Assembly: GCA_013697635.1 (NCBI GenBank) | Contig: JACCWM010000147.1 | Coordinates: 1 to 64,000, forward strand | DNA from: Lujinxingiaceae bacterium | GTDB taxonomy: Bacteria; Myxococcota_A; Bradymonadia; Bradymonadales; Bradymonadaceae | DNA length: 64,000 nucleotides | Direction of reading: 5' to 3' | Shown here: positions 8,108-16,510 of the stretch, piece by piece | Layout: each line of letters begins with the position of its first letter | How positions within the stretch are numbered: the first letter of the stretch is position 1 | The notes under the pieces: model-generated | Told to the model about the DNA's origin: nothing | Databases searched by the model: none | The model's input: only the letters and a program-made list of their open reading frames with translations | Made by a program: the position numbers and the translations under genes

Positions 8108-9469
8108 TCATCGAGACCAACTGGGCTCGGTGAAGCCGGCGCCGTCGGTTGTAATCAATCTTTGGATCTCGCCGTCGGAGGTCATCAACCAGAGTCGTTT
8201 TCCACGTCCACCGCGATCGCTTGTGAAAATGAGGTAGCGTCCATCCGGGCTGAATGTCGGCTCCTCGTTATTGCCTTGGTCCTGGCTCAGGCGCTCAATG
8301 TTGCCTTGCAAATCGACGGTGAAGATATCGAAGCGGTTGAATTGGTCGCGTGCGCTAAAGGCGATGAGATCGCCGCGCGGCGCCCAACTCGGATTGCTGT
8401 TGTAGCTTCCCTGGTGGGTGAGGCGGCGCTGGTCGGAGCCATCGGCGTTCATGACGTAGATCTGCGGTCCACCGGAGCGTCCGGAGACGAAGGCAATCTG
8501 AGAGCAATCGGCGCTCCACGTCGGGCTGGTATCGATTGCCCAATGATCGGTCAACCGACGCAAGATCTTGCCGTCGTTGGGGTCGATAAGATAGACGTCG
8601 GCATTCTCGCCGCCCATCGACAGGGTAAGGGCCAGCTTTCCGTTGCAGTAGGCCGCGCCGCTGTTTTGGCCGCGCCGCGAGGAGAGCTTCTTGTTCTCTC
8701 CGCCTCGGTAAACCCACAGGTCAGGATTGTTGTCCTGGTAGCTCGTGTAGTAGACCGCGCCACTTCCCGCCGTGGGTAGCAAGTTGATCGCGCGATTTCG
8801 GGTGATCTGAACCCGATTGGTGCCGTCCATGTCCATGGAGAAGATCTGCTTGAGGCCGTTTGGATCGCGTTGAGCGTAGACGATGCGCGTCCCAAAGATT
8901 CCGCGTTGGCCCGTGTAGTGCTCGATAACGGCGTTGATGAAGTCGTTGACCTGAGCATCGACTTCACCGCGTGCGACCGGCTGCGCGGTCCACTTCAAGG
9001 TGATCGGGCGGCCCTTGTCGACGGCGTAGAGTCTCAGGTCCAATTGAATCTTGTCGCCCTGCACGCGAACCGCGCTTTTGATCAAGCCTTGAGCGCCAAC
9101 GTTGAACCAATTTTGAAAGTTGATGTCGGCGGGGCTGAGCCCCTCTTTGGAGGGATCAAAAAAGAAACTGTCGACTGGCAGAATCTGAAAGTAGCCGGCG
9201 AGATCGAGGTTGCGACGCAAGATCTCCTGGACGCGTGTGGATACCCCTTGAGACTCGCCAGCAGGCTGCTGGGTGTCGGGGACTGCCAGGGGAACCAGGA
9301 CGCGACGGGCACCAACTCGCACGTCGATCTCAATGCCGCTGACCGGCGGCGGCGCGTCTTGCTCCTGGCTTGTCTGGGCAAAGGCTTCGGAGCCAAACGC
9401 CAGGCTTGCAATCAAAACGACGGCCGCGATCGAGCGAAGCATCGCAAGGGAGAACTGCTTGATATTCAT
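8108..9469 (-). CDS. tolB: Tol-Pal system protein TolB
   Basis: 453 residues from the ATG at 9469, chosen for the signal peptide (MNIKQFSLAMLRS..., cleavage after AFA) and an upstream AAGG. An in-frame ATG also exists at 9496. The N-terminal TolB domain (IEIDVRVGARRVLVPLAVP) is followed by a six-bladed propeller with repeated PTWSADCSQIAFVS / PSWAPRGDLIAFSA / PTFSPDGRYLIFTS WD40-like motifs. TolB is periplasmic, binds Pal, and is displaced by TolA during envelope constriction. It sits in the standard order tolQ-tolR-tolA-tolB-pal. Confidence 0.95.
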   Translation of the reverse strand: MNIKQFSLAMLRSIAAVVLIASLAFGSEAFAQTSQEQDAPPPVSGIEIDVRVGARRVLVPLAVPDTQQPAGESQGVSTRVQEILRRNLDLAGYFQILPVDSFFFDPSKEGLSPADINFQNWFNVGAQGLIKSAVRVQGDKIQLDLRLYAVDKGRPITLKWTAQPVARGEVDAQVNDFINAVIEHYTGQRGIFGTRIVYAQRDPNGLKQIFSMDMDGTNRVQITRNRAINLLPTAGSGAVYYTSYQDNNPDLWVYRGGENKKLSSRRGQNSGAAYCNGKLALTLSMGGENADVYLIDPNDGKILRRLTDHWAIDTSPTWSADCSQIAFVSGRSGGPQIYVMNADGSDQRRLTHQGSYNSNPSWAPRGDLIAFSARDQFNRFDIFTVDLQGNIERLSQDQGNNEEPTFSPDGRYLIFTSDRGGRGKRLWLMTSDGEIQRLITTDGAGFTEPSWSR

Positions 9470-9523
9470 AAGGGTTAGCCTTGAAAACGCATTCAAATCG
9501 GTGTGAAAACCAGGGGGTGTGCG

Positions 9524-10417
9524 CTAGCGATTGACGTCCTCCCAGTTTTTGAGCTCGAGGCCACGCATGACCACGGCCTGGCGAACCTGGGGGTTGTCGG
9601 GCATCGGCAGTGCGCGGCCGCCGAACTGCACCTGAAAGCGCTTGAGTACGCGCTCGATACTCGCGTTGAATTGCTCATTGGAGCTGAGCTTGCGAAAGCT
9701 GTAGCTGACAATATGGCCACTGTCACTCAAGCGCACATAGACATGGACCTGGCCGGCCAGACTGGACTTCTCCTGGGCGGTAATCGTTGAGGGAATCTCC
9801 CAATAGCGACTGAATTCAGCCAGCAGTTTGGCTTGATAGGTTCCCATCAGGTTTGCCATGGCGGCATCGGAGACGGTACCGCCGGCGATGCCATCGGCAC
9901 TTCCGGCAGGCGTATCGGTGTTGACCGGTCGATTGGGGTTGTGCAGCGCGCTCAGTGCGTCTTGCATTTTTTTCTGACGCGTATCGTGCTCGACCTTGGC
10001 CTGGTCTTCGCGGCGTTGACGCTCCTGCTCTTTGACCGCCTGGGTATCGACAACGGGCTCGGCGGGCATCTCCTTGGGCTTGGAGTTGTCGACCACGGGC
10101 TGGGCCGGCGCAGCCGGCGCGGGATTGGGTATGCGCGGAAGCTCGGCCTTGGGCTTTTCTTCACCGAGTTGAAGCAGCTCGACCTGATCAAAGACGATAT
10201 CGTAACCAAGCTCTTCTTCAACAACGCGATCGCTGTAGATGCTGCCGACAAAGACCGCGATGATCAGAGCGCCATGCAGCAGCAAGGAGGTGGCAATTCC
10301 GCTTGCGACTGGGGCCGTACGGTCCATGCGCCCGAGCATGGGATCCATTTCTTTGGCGTCGATGGCGGGATTATGCACGATTAGGATCATCCAAAAGGTT
10401 CGGGCGCTTGCAAACAT
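9524..10417 (-). CDS. tolA: TolA / TonB-type energy-transducing protein
   Basis: Up to 297 residues; the start is uncertain (ATG at 10417, or 10348/10339 nearer the membrane helix). One transmembrane helix (GIATSLLLHGALIIAVFVGS) is followed by a Pro/Ala-rich stretch and a charged helix (VKEQERQRREDQAKVEHDTR). The C-terminal domain of about 100 residues is of the TonB/TolA type (VHVYVRLSDSGHIVSYSFRK...). It spans the periplasm, linking TolQR to TolB/Pal. Position between tolR and tolB supports TolA rather than TonB. The coiled-coil arm is much shorter than in E. coli TolA (421 residues). Confidence 0.88.
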   Translation of the reverse strand: MFASARTFWMILIVHNPAIDAKEMDPMLGRMDRTAPVASGIATSLLLHGALIIAVFVGSIYSDRVVEEELGYDIVFDQVELLQLGEEKPKAELPRIPNPAPAAPAQPVVDNSKPKEMPAEPVVDTQAVKEQERQRREDQAKVEHDTRQKKMQDALSALHNPNRPVNTDTPAGSADGIAGGTVSDAAMANLMGTYQAKLLAEFSRYWEIPSTITAQEKSSLAGQVHVYVRLSDSGHIVSYSFRKLSSNEQFNASIERVLKRFQVQFGGRALPMPDNPQVRQAVVMRGLELKNWEDVNR

Positions 10418-10449
10418 ACGCGAGGTGAAACACCTGATGCAGGGGCAGT

Positions 10450-10986
10450 TTATTTCCCCTTACCAGCTTCGTCCGCAAGGTATTCTGGATTGGTGATCAT
10501 TCCCAGCTTTCCAACACCCGCTTTGCGAATGCGCGCCATTGTGCCCACGACGAAGCCGTAGGGAATCTCGGTGTCGGCGAGCAGGTAGATCTGGCCATCT
10601 TCTTGGAGCTTGGGATTGTTTCGCAATTTCGTCTCAATGGTGTCGAAGCAGGGCTCGAAGCGATCGCGGGGCCCACCATTTTTTTGCAGGCTGCAATCGA
10701 CGATCACCTCGGTGCCAATCAACACCTGCAGGTCGCGCGTAATTTCCAAGATAATCTTATCGATATCCTTGGGGCTGACACGGTTTTCGTTGTCCCGCGT
10801 GACGGGCAGATCGAGCTCGACCTCGCGTTTTTCAGCGTCCTCTTTGATCAGGGGCGCCGTGACCATGAAAATGATCAGCAGCACGAGCATGACGTCGACC
10901 ATGGGGGTGACGTTGATATCCCCCATCAACGCGCTTCGTCCGCCTTTTCCACCTGTGTGCATGCCCATCGCGTTGCTCGAACCCAC
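10450..10986 (-). CDS. tolR: TolR / ExbD proton-channel subunit
   Basis: 178 residues. The N-terminal segment GDINVTPMVDVMLVLLIIFM is the ExbD/TolR signature with the proton-conducting Asp in VDVMLVLL, inside the single membrane helix. The periplasmic domain follows and ends in YGFVVGTMARIRKAGVGKLG, the conserved TolR C-terminus. The loop contains two cysteines (VDCSLQK and EPCFDTI) that could form a disulphide. The GTG start at 10986 lacks a strong ribosome site; ATG at 10968 is the alternative. It lies 18 bp after tolQ. Confidence 0.93.
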   Translation of the reverse strand: MGSSNAMGMHTGGKGGRSALMGDINVTPMVDVMLVLLIIFMVTAPLIKEDAEKREVELDLPVTRDNENRVSPKDIDKIILEITRDLQVLIGTEVIVDCSLQKNGGPRDRFEPCFDTIETKLRNNPKLQEDGQIYLLADTEIPYGFVVGTMARIRKAGVGKLGMITNPEYLADEAGKGK

Positions 10987-11004
10987 CGAGTGGGCCGACT
11001 CCGA

Positions 11005-11739
11005 TTACTTGAAAAAGTGGCGTTTAACGATGTTGAGAAAGTCGTTGGAGAAGTTGTCCATCTCGGAGTCGATGATCTTGATCTGGCTGGAAAACCAGTT
11101 GTAGGCGACCACGGCGGGTATGGCCGCAAAAAGTCCAGCGGCGGTCACGATCAAGGCCTCGGCGATCGGCTGAGCGACGACGTCGATGCCGGCCGCCCCA
11201 CTGGCGCTGATGTGCATAAAGGCCACCATGATGCCCCAGACCGTGCCAAAGAGGCCGATAAATGGTGCGGTCGAGCCGACCGTTGCCAAAAACGGCACCA
11301 TGCCCTCGAGCTGAGTCATCTCGGTGGTCCAGGCGCGGCGAAGCGCACGCTCGACATTCTCGATCCCGCTGAGCTGGGTGCGCATCGACTGCGGGTCGTC
11401 CTGACCGACGTTTTTGAGCTTGGAGAGTTCGATATAGCCGGCTTTGAACACCTGGCTGACCGGTGCACGACTGAAGCCTTCGGCGGACTGGTAGATGGCA
11501 TCCAGTCGCTTGGATTGCCAGAAGATCTCCAGAAACTTCACGGATTCAGCGCGCGCCTTGCGCAGCGTCAGTAACTTGAAGCCGATGATGTACCAGGAGA
11601 TGACGCTGATAACCGCCAACAAGATCAGCACGGCCATGACGACGCCGTCGGCGTCGAGCACAATCTCGACCACACCCTTGGCTTTTTTTGGTGTCTCGAC
11701 TTGCGCCGTGATCAGACTAACCCAGATCGCTTCGAACAT
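11005..11739 (-). CDS. tolQ: TolQ / ExbB proton-channel subunit
   Basis: 244 residues from the ATG at 11739, preceded by GAGG at 9 nt; an in-frame extension to 11775 is unlikely. Three membrane helices are visible: VMAVLILLAVISVISWYIIG, then PFLATVGSTAPFIGLFGTVW and EALIVTAAGLFAAIPAVVAY, the two conserved helices of the MotA/TolQ/ExbB family. With TolR it forms the motor that energises TolA. It heads the tol genes, about 90 bp downstream of the membrane/barrel protein gene on the same strand. Confidence 0.94.
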   Translation of the reverse strand: MFEAIWVSLITAQVETPKKAKGVVEIVLDADGVVMAVLILLAVISVISWYIIGFKLLTLRKARAESVKFLEIFWQSKRLDAIYQSAEGFSRAPVSQVFKAGYIELSKLKNVGQDDPQSMRTQLSGIENVERALRRAWTTEMTQLEGMVPFLATVGSTAPFIGLFGTVWGIMVAFMHISASGAAGIDVVAQPIAEALIVTAAGLFAAIPAVVAYNWFSSQIKIIDSEMDNFSNDFLNIVKRHFFK

Positions 11740-11830
11740 CGTGTTCTGCCTCACAGTATTGGCTGGTTGTTGCAATCAACCCCGTTCTGTCGCGCTTCCT
11801 ACCACGGGACGAGGTTGCGCTGCAATGTAA

Positions 11831-13018
11831 TCAATCCCACAGCCACAGGGTCAGCGCAGCGGAGATGCCAAATCCACTGCCCAGTTCGCCACGCAATGCC
11901 AGATCCAGTCTGTTGGTGCTGCTGTAGACAAACTCCAGCGACGAGACACCTATAACATCTTGTGTTGTTTGAAGAAAATGACTCTTTGAGCGTGAATAGG
12001 CAAATCGCGCGTTCAACGAGTCGGTCAAATTCAAGTGCGCAAACAACTCCATGGGCAGATAACTGAGCGATCGCGACCATTTGCGTTGGTCTTGTTGCCC
12101 GTTCCCGGTCAAGCCGTAGAAGCGCTGGCCAAGACCAACCGAGAAGCCCAGTGCAAAGTTGTCCAGATGATGGAAAACATCGCCCAGATCCAACGAGCCT
12201 CCGACATGGGCGCCCAGGTCGAGGCGCTCGTAGTCCGCAGCGCTGCGCCACTGTGCAAAGGAAGCATTGACCTCGAGCATGGCTGCCGTCATCGGGCTTG
12301 CCCCACGCCAAGGTCGCCAGCCCAGCGTGCCGCCGTAGAGCGACATCTCCAGTGCGATTTCCTGAGCGGTTTGAGCGCGCGCATACACCCGGCCCAAATC
12401 AGCGATGACCTCGGCGCTGAGCACGTGCAGGATCTCGTGCGATCGGGAATCGATGAAATTGTAGCGTGTCGAAATGCCCAACGTGCGGTTGGCAAACGAG
12501 TTGGGCGGCAATCCGAGTTCGTCGCTGTAGGCCGTACCCAGCACGTCGACAAAATAGGAAAGCAGGAACAGGCCGGAACCCAGATACAACATCGGCGCGG
12601 CAAAGGCCGGCGAATCTCCCCAGTGGCGTGCCGCAAGCGCTGAGCCAACAAGAAGCGCGGCCGTTCCTTGGGTCGCCAGCAAGATGATGGCCGTCCTTTG
12701 ATCGTCGATGTACCAGTGGCCGATGCCACGCAGCGCCAGGCCGGCGGTTGAAGCGAGCAAGGTGCCCAAGGCACGCGACTGCGCTTGTGAGGCATCGTCG
12801 AACACAAACCCGGCGGCGAGCAGATCCTGGCGAGAGAACTGGGAGAGCGGTTTTCGTGAATCGTCGATCGCAGGCTCAGGCTCAGGCTGAACGTTGTCGG
12901 GCGAGTCGTCGTCCGCCTGTGGCTGCGACTGAGCGGTCGCTGCCCAAGGCATGAGCAGCCCGATAATCATCAACGCGCACACCAGAGCTCTTTTGAGCCG
13001 ATAGTTGAGCTTTGCCAT
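11831..13018 (-). CDS. envelope protein with signal peptide and probable C-terminal beta barrel
   Basis: 395 residues. A signal peptide (cleavage after ATA, about residue 29) is followed by an acidic Pro-rich linker. Residues 80-170 hold hydrophobic, Gly/Ala-rich segments (TAIILLATQGTAALLVGSAL, AAPMLYLGSGLFLLSYFVDV). From about residue 180 there are alternating amphipathic strands ending in LTLWLWD, a terminal-aromatic pattern of outer-membrane barrels. It starts 9 bp after the LpoA-like gene and precedes tolQ, which suggests an envelope role in one operon. I do not recognise a family. Confidence 0.75.
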   Translation of the reverse strand: MAKLNYRLKRALVCALMIIGLLMPWAATAQSQPQADDDSPDNVQPEPEPAIDDSRKPLSQFSRQDLLAAGFVFDDASQAQSRALGTLLASTAGLALRGIGHWYIDDQRTAIILLATQGTAALLVGSALAARHWGDSPAFAAPMLYLGSGLFLLSYFVDVLGTAYSDELGLPPNSFANRTLGISTRYNFIDSRSHEILHVLSAEVIADLGRVYARAQTAQEIALEMSLYGGTLGWRPWRGASPMTAAMLEVNASFAQWRSAADYERLDLGAHVGGSLDLGDVFHHLDNFALGFSVGLGQRFYGLTGNGQQDQRKWSRSLSYLPMELFAHLNLTDSLNARFAYSRSKSHFLQTTQDVIGVSSLEFVYSSTNRLDLALRGELGSGFGISAALTLWLWD

Positions 13019-13027
13019 CGCGTCAGC

Positions 13028-15166
13028 CTAGCGCCCTTCGGCAGCGTTGCCGATCGGTCCAGCGCTGGTTCGAGCCGGTGTAGTCGTTGGAACGGACAGG
13101 GGAAACTCGACCAAGGTGGTGCCCTGCACGGTCAAAAAGCGAAGTTTGCGGACCGGCTCGCCATGACCATCGAAGTGAAAAGATCCGGTCGCGCCTTTGA
13201 AAGGCTCATCGTTTGCCAGTGCATCGCGAAGCCCGTCGGGACGGTTGATGCCCCGATCGAGCAACAATGCGCGCAGGCGCAGTACGGAGTCATATGCAAA
13301 AGCCTCGAAATTGTCCGGCGCGCGCGCATAGACGGCCTGAAAGCGACTGGAGAAGGCCTGGGACTCCTCGGAGCTAAAGGCTGGCGAAAACCAGGCAGGA
13401 AAGAGCGCTCCATTGACGTAGCTTGCGGCCTGGCGAAGGAGGATCGGATCATGCCACATGCTCGTGCCCAGGTAGTGAACAAAGATGCGCTTGGCCTTGG
13501 GCGTTGGTCGGCGCGAAGCCTCATGGCCCCAGACATTCTCGTTGGCCAAGAAAGCCGTGAGTTCGCCGACCTTGGCAGCGGTATCTGGGATGTAGACGGC
13601 GTCAGGCGCAGCAGCCGCGACGCGTTTTGCCGTTTGCACGAAGTCCGAGCGCGCGCGGTCATAGGCGAGTTCGACGACAACCTGGCCACCGAGCTCGCGA
13701 AACTCCCTGGCAAACGCCTGAGCCATCATGCGCCCGTAGCCGATGTCGGGATAAATCACCGCGGCCCGTCGGTCTTGAAGGCTATCAAAGGAGAGACGCG
13801 CGGCAGCTCGAGCCTCGGCCGCCGCGTTGATGAAGTTGCGAAACGCGTAGACACGTGCGTCGTCCAAGCTGGCGCTTTCATGAGCGCCGGGGTTCTCGGC
13901 AACCATGCTCAAGACAGGGATCTTGTGGCTCGTCGCGAGGCGCGAGACCTCGGCGGCGAGCGAGGCGTCGAGCGGGCCGACGATCGCGTGCACGCCCTGG
14001 CCCACCAGCGCCTCAAAGGCCGCCGGCAAATCACCGCTGGAGTCTTGAATGACCAAGGTCACGGCCGGCTCGCCGGTGGTATGAAACGCCCGCTGGGCTA
14101 GCAACATCCCTGCAAGCGCGCGATTGCCGAGCGCGCGGTTGGGCCCCGTCAGCGGCACGAGCGCGCCGATGGCCAGGCGGCGCGGGCCTCCGATGGCTGC
14201 CAGATGCAGAGAGATCTCGGCGGCGCGCTCGGTGGCGTCGATGCGAACAAAATCCGAGGCGACATGATTGAAGAGATCTTCCATCGCCACACGCTGGGCT
14301 TCGGCCGGGCCTGCACCGATTTGGCGACGCAGCAATCCCCAGCCAGCCGCGGCGCGCAAAAATGGAGCGTCGGCTGCCAAGAACTCCTGGAGCTGGACAT
14401 CGCTGAGCCCTTCGGCGAGCTCGAAACCGCGCGATCGGGCATAATGAAGAAGGCTGAGCAGGCGCGGCTCGATGGAATCGCGTCTGTCCACGTCAATCAG
14501 CGGCGCAAATTCGCCGCCGTCGGCCGGCCCGGCCACATCCTGCGCGGCCTCGAAGAGGCGTCCCAGTGCAGCGAGCGCGTCGACACTGCGGCCGCCTCGG
14601 TACAGACTCTCAGCGACAAGCGGCCACACCGCTAGGCGATCTTTGGCCAGTACGGCCGGACTGATCGAGGGGCCGGCATAGCCTTGCAAGGCGAGCAATG
14701 CTTCGTCGTGCTGAGCGCGAAGCGCAAGCTCGAGGCTGTAGTAGGCTTGGGCCGCAAAACGAATGCGATCATCGATATCGCGATCGCCCATTAACATGAC
14801 GAGAAGTCGAAGGGCTTCGTCTGCCTGCGGGCGGCTGGTAGCGGGGCCGCGAGCTGCCGCTGCGATGTCGCCCATTTGAGCGCGCGCGACATAGAGCTCG
14901 GCCATCGGCGCGATCGCATCGTCGGAAAACTCCGCTCCCAACAGTCGGAATGCCTCGGCGGCCTCGTCGTATTTACCGGCTTCGAGTGTGCCGATGGCCG
15001 CGTCGAAGCGACGCTGGGCATCGGGATTTGCCGAGGTGATCGGCGGCTGCTGGTGAAGCTCCACGTCGCGTTGTCGCGGCACGCTCGAGCAAGCCGTGAT
15101 CAGGCTCACGACCAGAATGCACGTCGCAAGTCTCTTTTGGTGGCCGCGAGCTGAGGGGCCTTTCAT
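13028..15166 (-). CDS. LpoA-like / branched-chain-amino-acid-binding-type lipoprotein
   Basis: 712 residues from the ATG at 15166, which gives the lipoprotein signal RLATCILVVSLITAC. Residues about 30-330 are helical, TPR-like repeats. From about 335 a type I periplasmic binding fold begins (IGALVPLTGPNRALGNRALA, GVHAIVGPLDASLAAEVSRL, RAAVIYPDIGYGRMMAQAFA). TPR plus this fold is the architecture of LpoA (YraM), the outer-membrane activator of PBP1A. Proximity to tolQRAB-pal fits a role coupling peptidoglycan synthesis and outer-membrane constriction, but that is inference. A Leu/Ile/Val receptor-like function cannot be excluded; no permease genes are adjacent. Confidence 0.75.
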   Translation of the reverse strand: MKGPSARGHQKRLATCILVVSLITACSSVPRQRDVELHQQPPITSANPDAQRRFDAAIGTLEAGKYDEAAEAFRLLGAEFSDDAIAPMAELYVARAQMGDIAAAARGPATSRPQADEALRLLVMLMGDRDIDDRIRFAAQAYYSLELALRAQHDEALLALQGYAGPSISPAVLAKDRLAVWPLVAESLYRGGRSVDALAALGRLFEAAQDVAGPADGGEFAPLIDVDRRDSIEPRLLSLLHYARSRGFELAEGLSDVQLQEFLAADAPFLRAAAGWGLLRRQIGAGPAEAQRVAMEDLFNHVASDFVRIDATERAAEISLHLAAIGGPRRLAIGALVPLTGPNRALGNRALAGMLLAQRAFHTTGEPAVTLVIQDSSGDLPAAFEALVGQGVHAIVGPLDASLAAEVSRLATSHKIPVLSMVAENPGAHESASLDDARVYAFRNFINAAAEARAAARLSFDSLQDRRAAVIYPDIGYGRMMAQAFAREFRELGGQVVVELAYDRARSDFVQTAKRVAAAAPDAVYIPDTAAKVGELTAFLANENVWGHEASRRPTPKAKRIFVHYLGTSMWHDPILLRQAASYVNGALFPAWFSPAFSSEESQAFSSRFQAVYARAPDNFEAFAYDSVLRLRALLLDRGINRPDGLRDALANDEPFKGATGSFHFDGHGEPVRKLRFLTVQGTTLVEFPLSVPTTTPARTSAGPIGNAAEGR

Positions 15167-15395
15167 GGGCGGGTCCGTGGGCGGTGTCAAGGTTGCTGCA
15201 ATAGGCTGGACAAATGAGCCAAACCGGCACCGCGAGTGGGTGCGACGTGGTTTCGTACAGTAACGATCTACCATGCCTTTTGTGTTCCCCCAAATTTGTT
15301 GGTCGCAGGGGTGGCCGCGTTCACATTTGGATCAGACATCTCTCGCGCGTGACGTTCGAGATGTGTTTGTCCACGCCGTATCCAAGGACCCCGCC

Positions 15396-15890
15396 ATGAA
15401 AATCAATTCCTTGCGAAGACTCTACGTCTTCGAACTCAAGAACCTCTACAGTACCGAGAACCAACACATCGACGGGCTGGAGCGCTTTGTGCGCGCCGCC
15501 TCCTCCCCGATGCTCATCGAGGCGCTCAACGAGCACATGGGTGAGAGCCAGAAGCAAATTTCTCGGCTCGAAGAGGTGTTTGAAGCGCTCGAGTTCAGCC
15601 CCGGCGGCCACAAGAGTCTTGGGGCCGAGAGTTTGCTCAAAGATGCCTACGAGCTCATCGGCAACGAGGACATTCCTCCGCAGATCAAGGACGCCGGGAT
15701 CATCGCGATGGCCCAAAAGCTCGAGTTCTATGAAATCGCGGGCTACAACACCGCGATCCACTTTGCTGAGTTGCTCGGCTACGACGACGCGGCCGATCTG
15801 TTACAAAAGTCGCTCGATGAGGAGAGCCGCGTTCAAAAAAAGCTCGCCCGGCTCACGCGAACGATCATGAAGCGAAGTGATCTGGAGTAG
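15396..15890 (+). CDS. DUF892 (YciE/YciF-like) ferritin-fold protein
   Basis: 164 residues from the ATG at 15396 (AAGGA upstream; the frame is open further upstream but non-coding in character). The sequence LRRLYVFELKNLYSTENQHI, then an acidic four-helix bundle (EHMGESQKQISRLEEVFEAL; AMAQKLEFYEIAGYNTAIHF; SLDEESRVQKKLARL), matches the DUF892 family, stress-induced proteins with a ferritin-like fold. Glu/His residues for a dinuclear metal site are in place. Its promoter lies in the 230-bp divergent gap shared with the LpoA-like gene. Confidence 0.88.
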   Translation: MKINSLRRLYVFELKNLYSTENQHIDGLERFVRAASSPMLIEALNEHMGESQKQISRLEEVFEALEFSPGGHKSLGAESLLKDAYELIGNEDIPPQIKDAGIIAMAQKLEFYEIAGYNTAIHFAELLGYDDAADLLQKSLDEESRVQKKLARLTRTIMKRSDLE

Positions 15891-15958
15891 CACATTGCGA
15901 CGAGGTAAGATGGGCCGGGCCGTTTTTGTCCTCAACCAGTCGCACACGAGCTCTGTCG

Positions 15959-16342
15959 ATGACCAGACTTCACCATATCGCACTTGGGGCGCGCGACGTC
16001 GAAGCCGTTGCGGCATTCTATCGCGATCTGCTCGGGCTGGTGGAGCAAAGACGACACCTGGACGGCGCCGGTGAGCTTCGCTCGATATGGCTGGAGTTGG
16101 GCGGCGACGCATTGCTGATGGTCGAGCGCACGAGCGCTTTGGCCCGCCATGTCGACAAGATTGGCGCCGGGGCCTTTCTCATCGCAGTCGCTGTAAGCGT
16201 CGGGGAGCGGCGTGCGCTCGAGCTTCGCCTCGAGGCTGGCGGCTACGCCATCGAATCCCGTAGCGACTTCACCTCGTACAGCCGTGATCCGGAAGGTAAC
16301 CGAATCGCGATCAGCCACTTTCCCGAATGCGCACCACCATGA
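15959..16342 (+). CDS. VOC (glyoxalase/dioxygenase) family protein
   Basis: 127 residues from the ATG at 15959. The opening MTRLHHIALGARDVEAVAAFYRDLLGL is the classic first half of a vicinal-oxygen-chelate fold, with the metal ligand His in HHIAL. The second half ends YSRDPEGNRIAISHF, with the typical DPEGN motif; the usual terminal metal-binding glutamate context is altered to AISHF. The substrate cannot be predicted. It lies 68 bp after the DUF892 gene. Confidence 0.85.
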   Translation: MTRLHHIALGARDVEAVAAFYRDLLGLVEQRRHLDGAGELRSIWLELGGDALLMVERTSALARHVDKIGAGAFLIAVAVSVGERRALELRLEAGGYAIESRSDFTSYSRDPEGNRIAISHFPECAPP

Positions 16343-16510
16343 TTGGCCGTAGAAACCCGCGCAGCCCCGTGCTAGGATGCCGATCCAAGTTTTTCGGCGT
16401 ATGCGCCCACCGCACATTCCAGTCGTGTCAGTCTTGTGACTGGCGTGCATTCATAGTTGCGTAGGGGACAAAAAGGCTTCGACCACGCTCATCACATTGC
16501 AGAGAATGTC

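Noticed and set aside
16421-16446. Inverted repeat CCAGTC/GACTGG upstream of the hybrid kinase
   Set aside because: Only six pairs with a long loop and no matching element elsewhere; may be chance.
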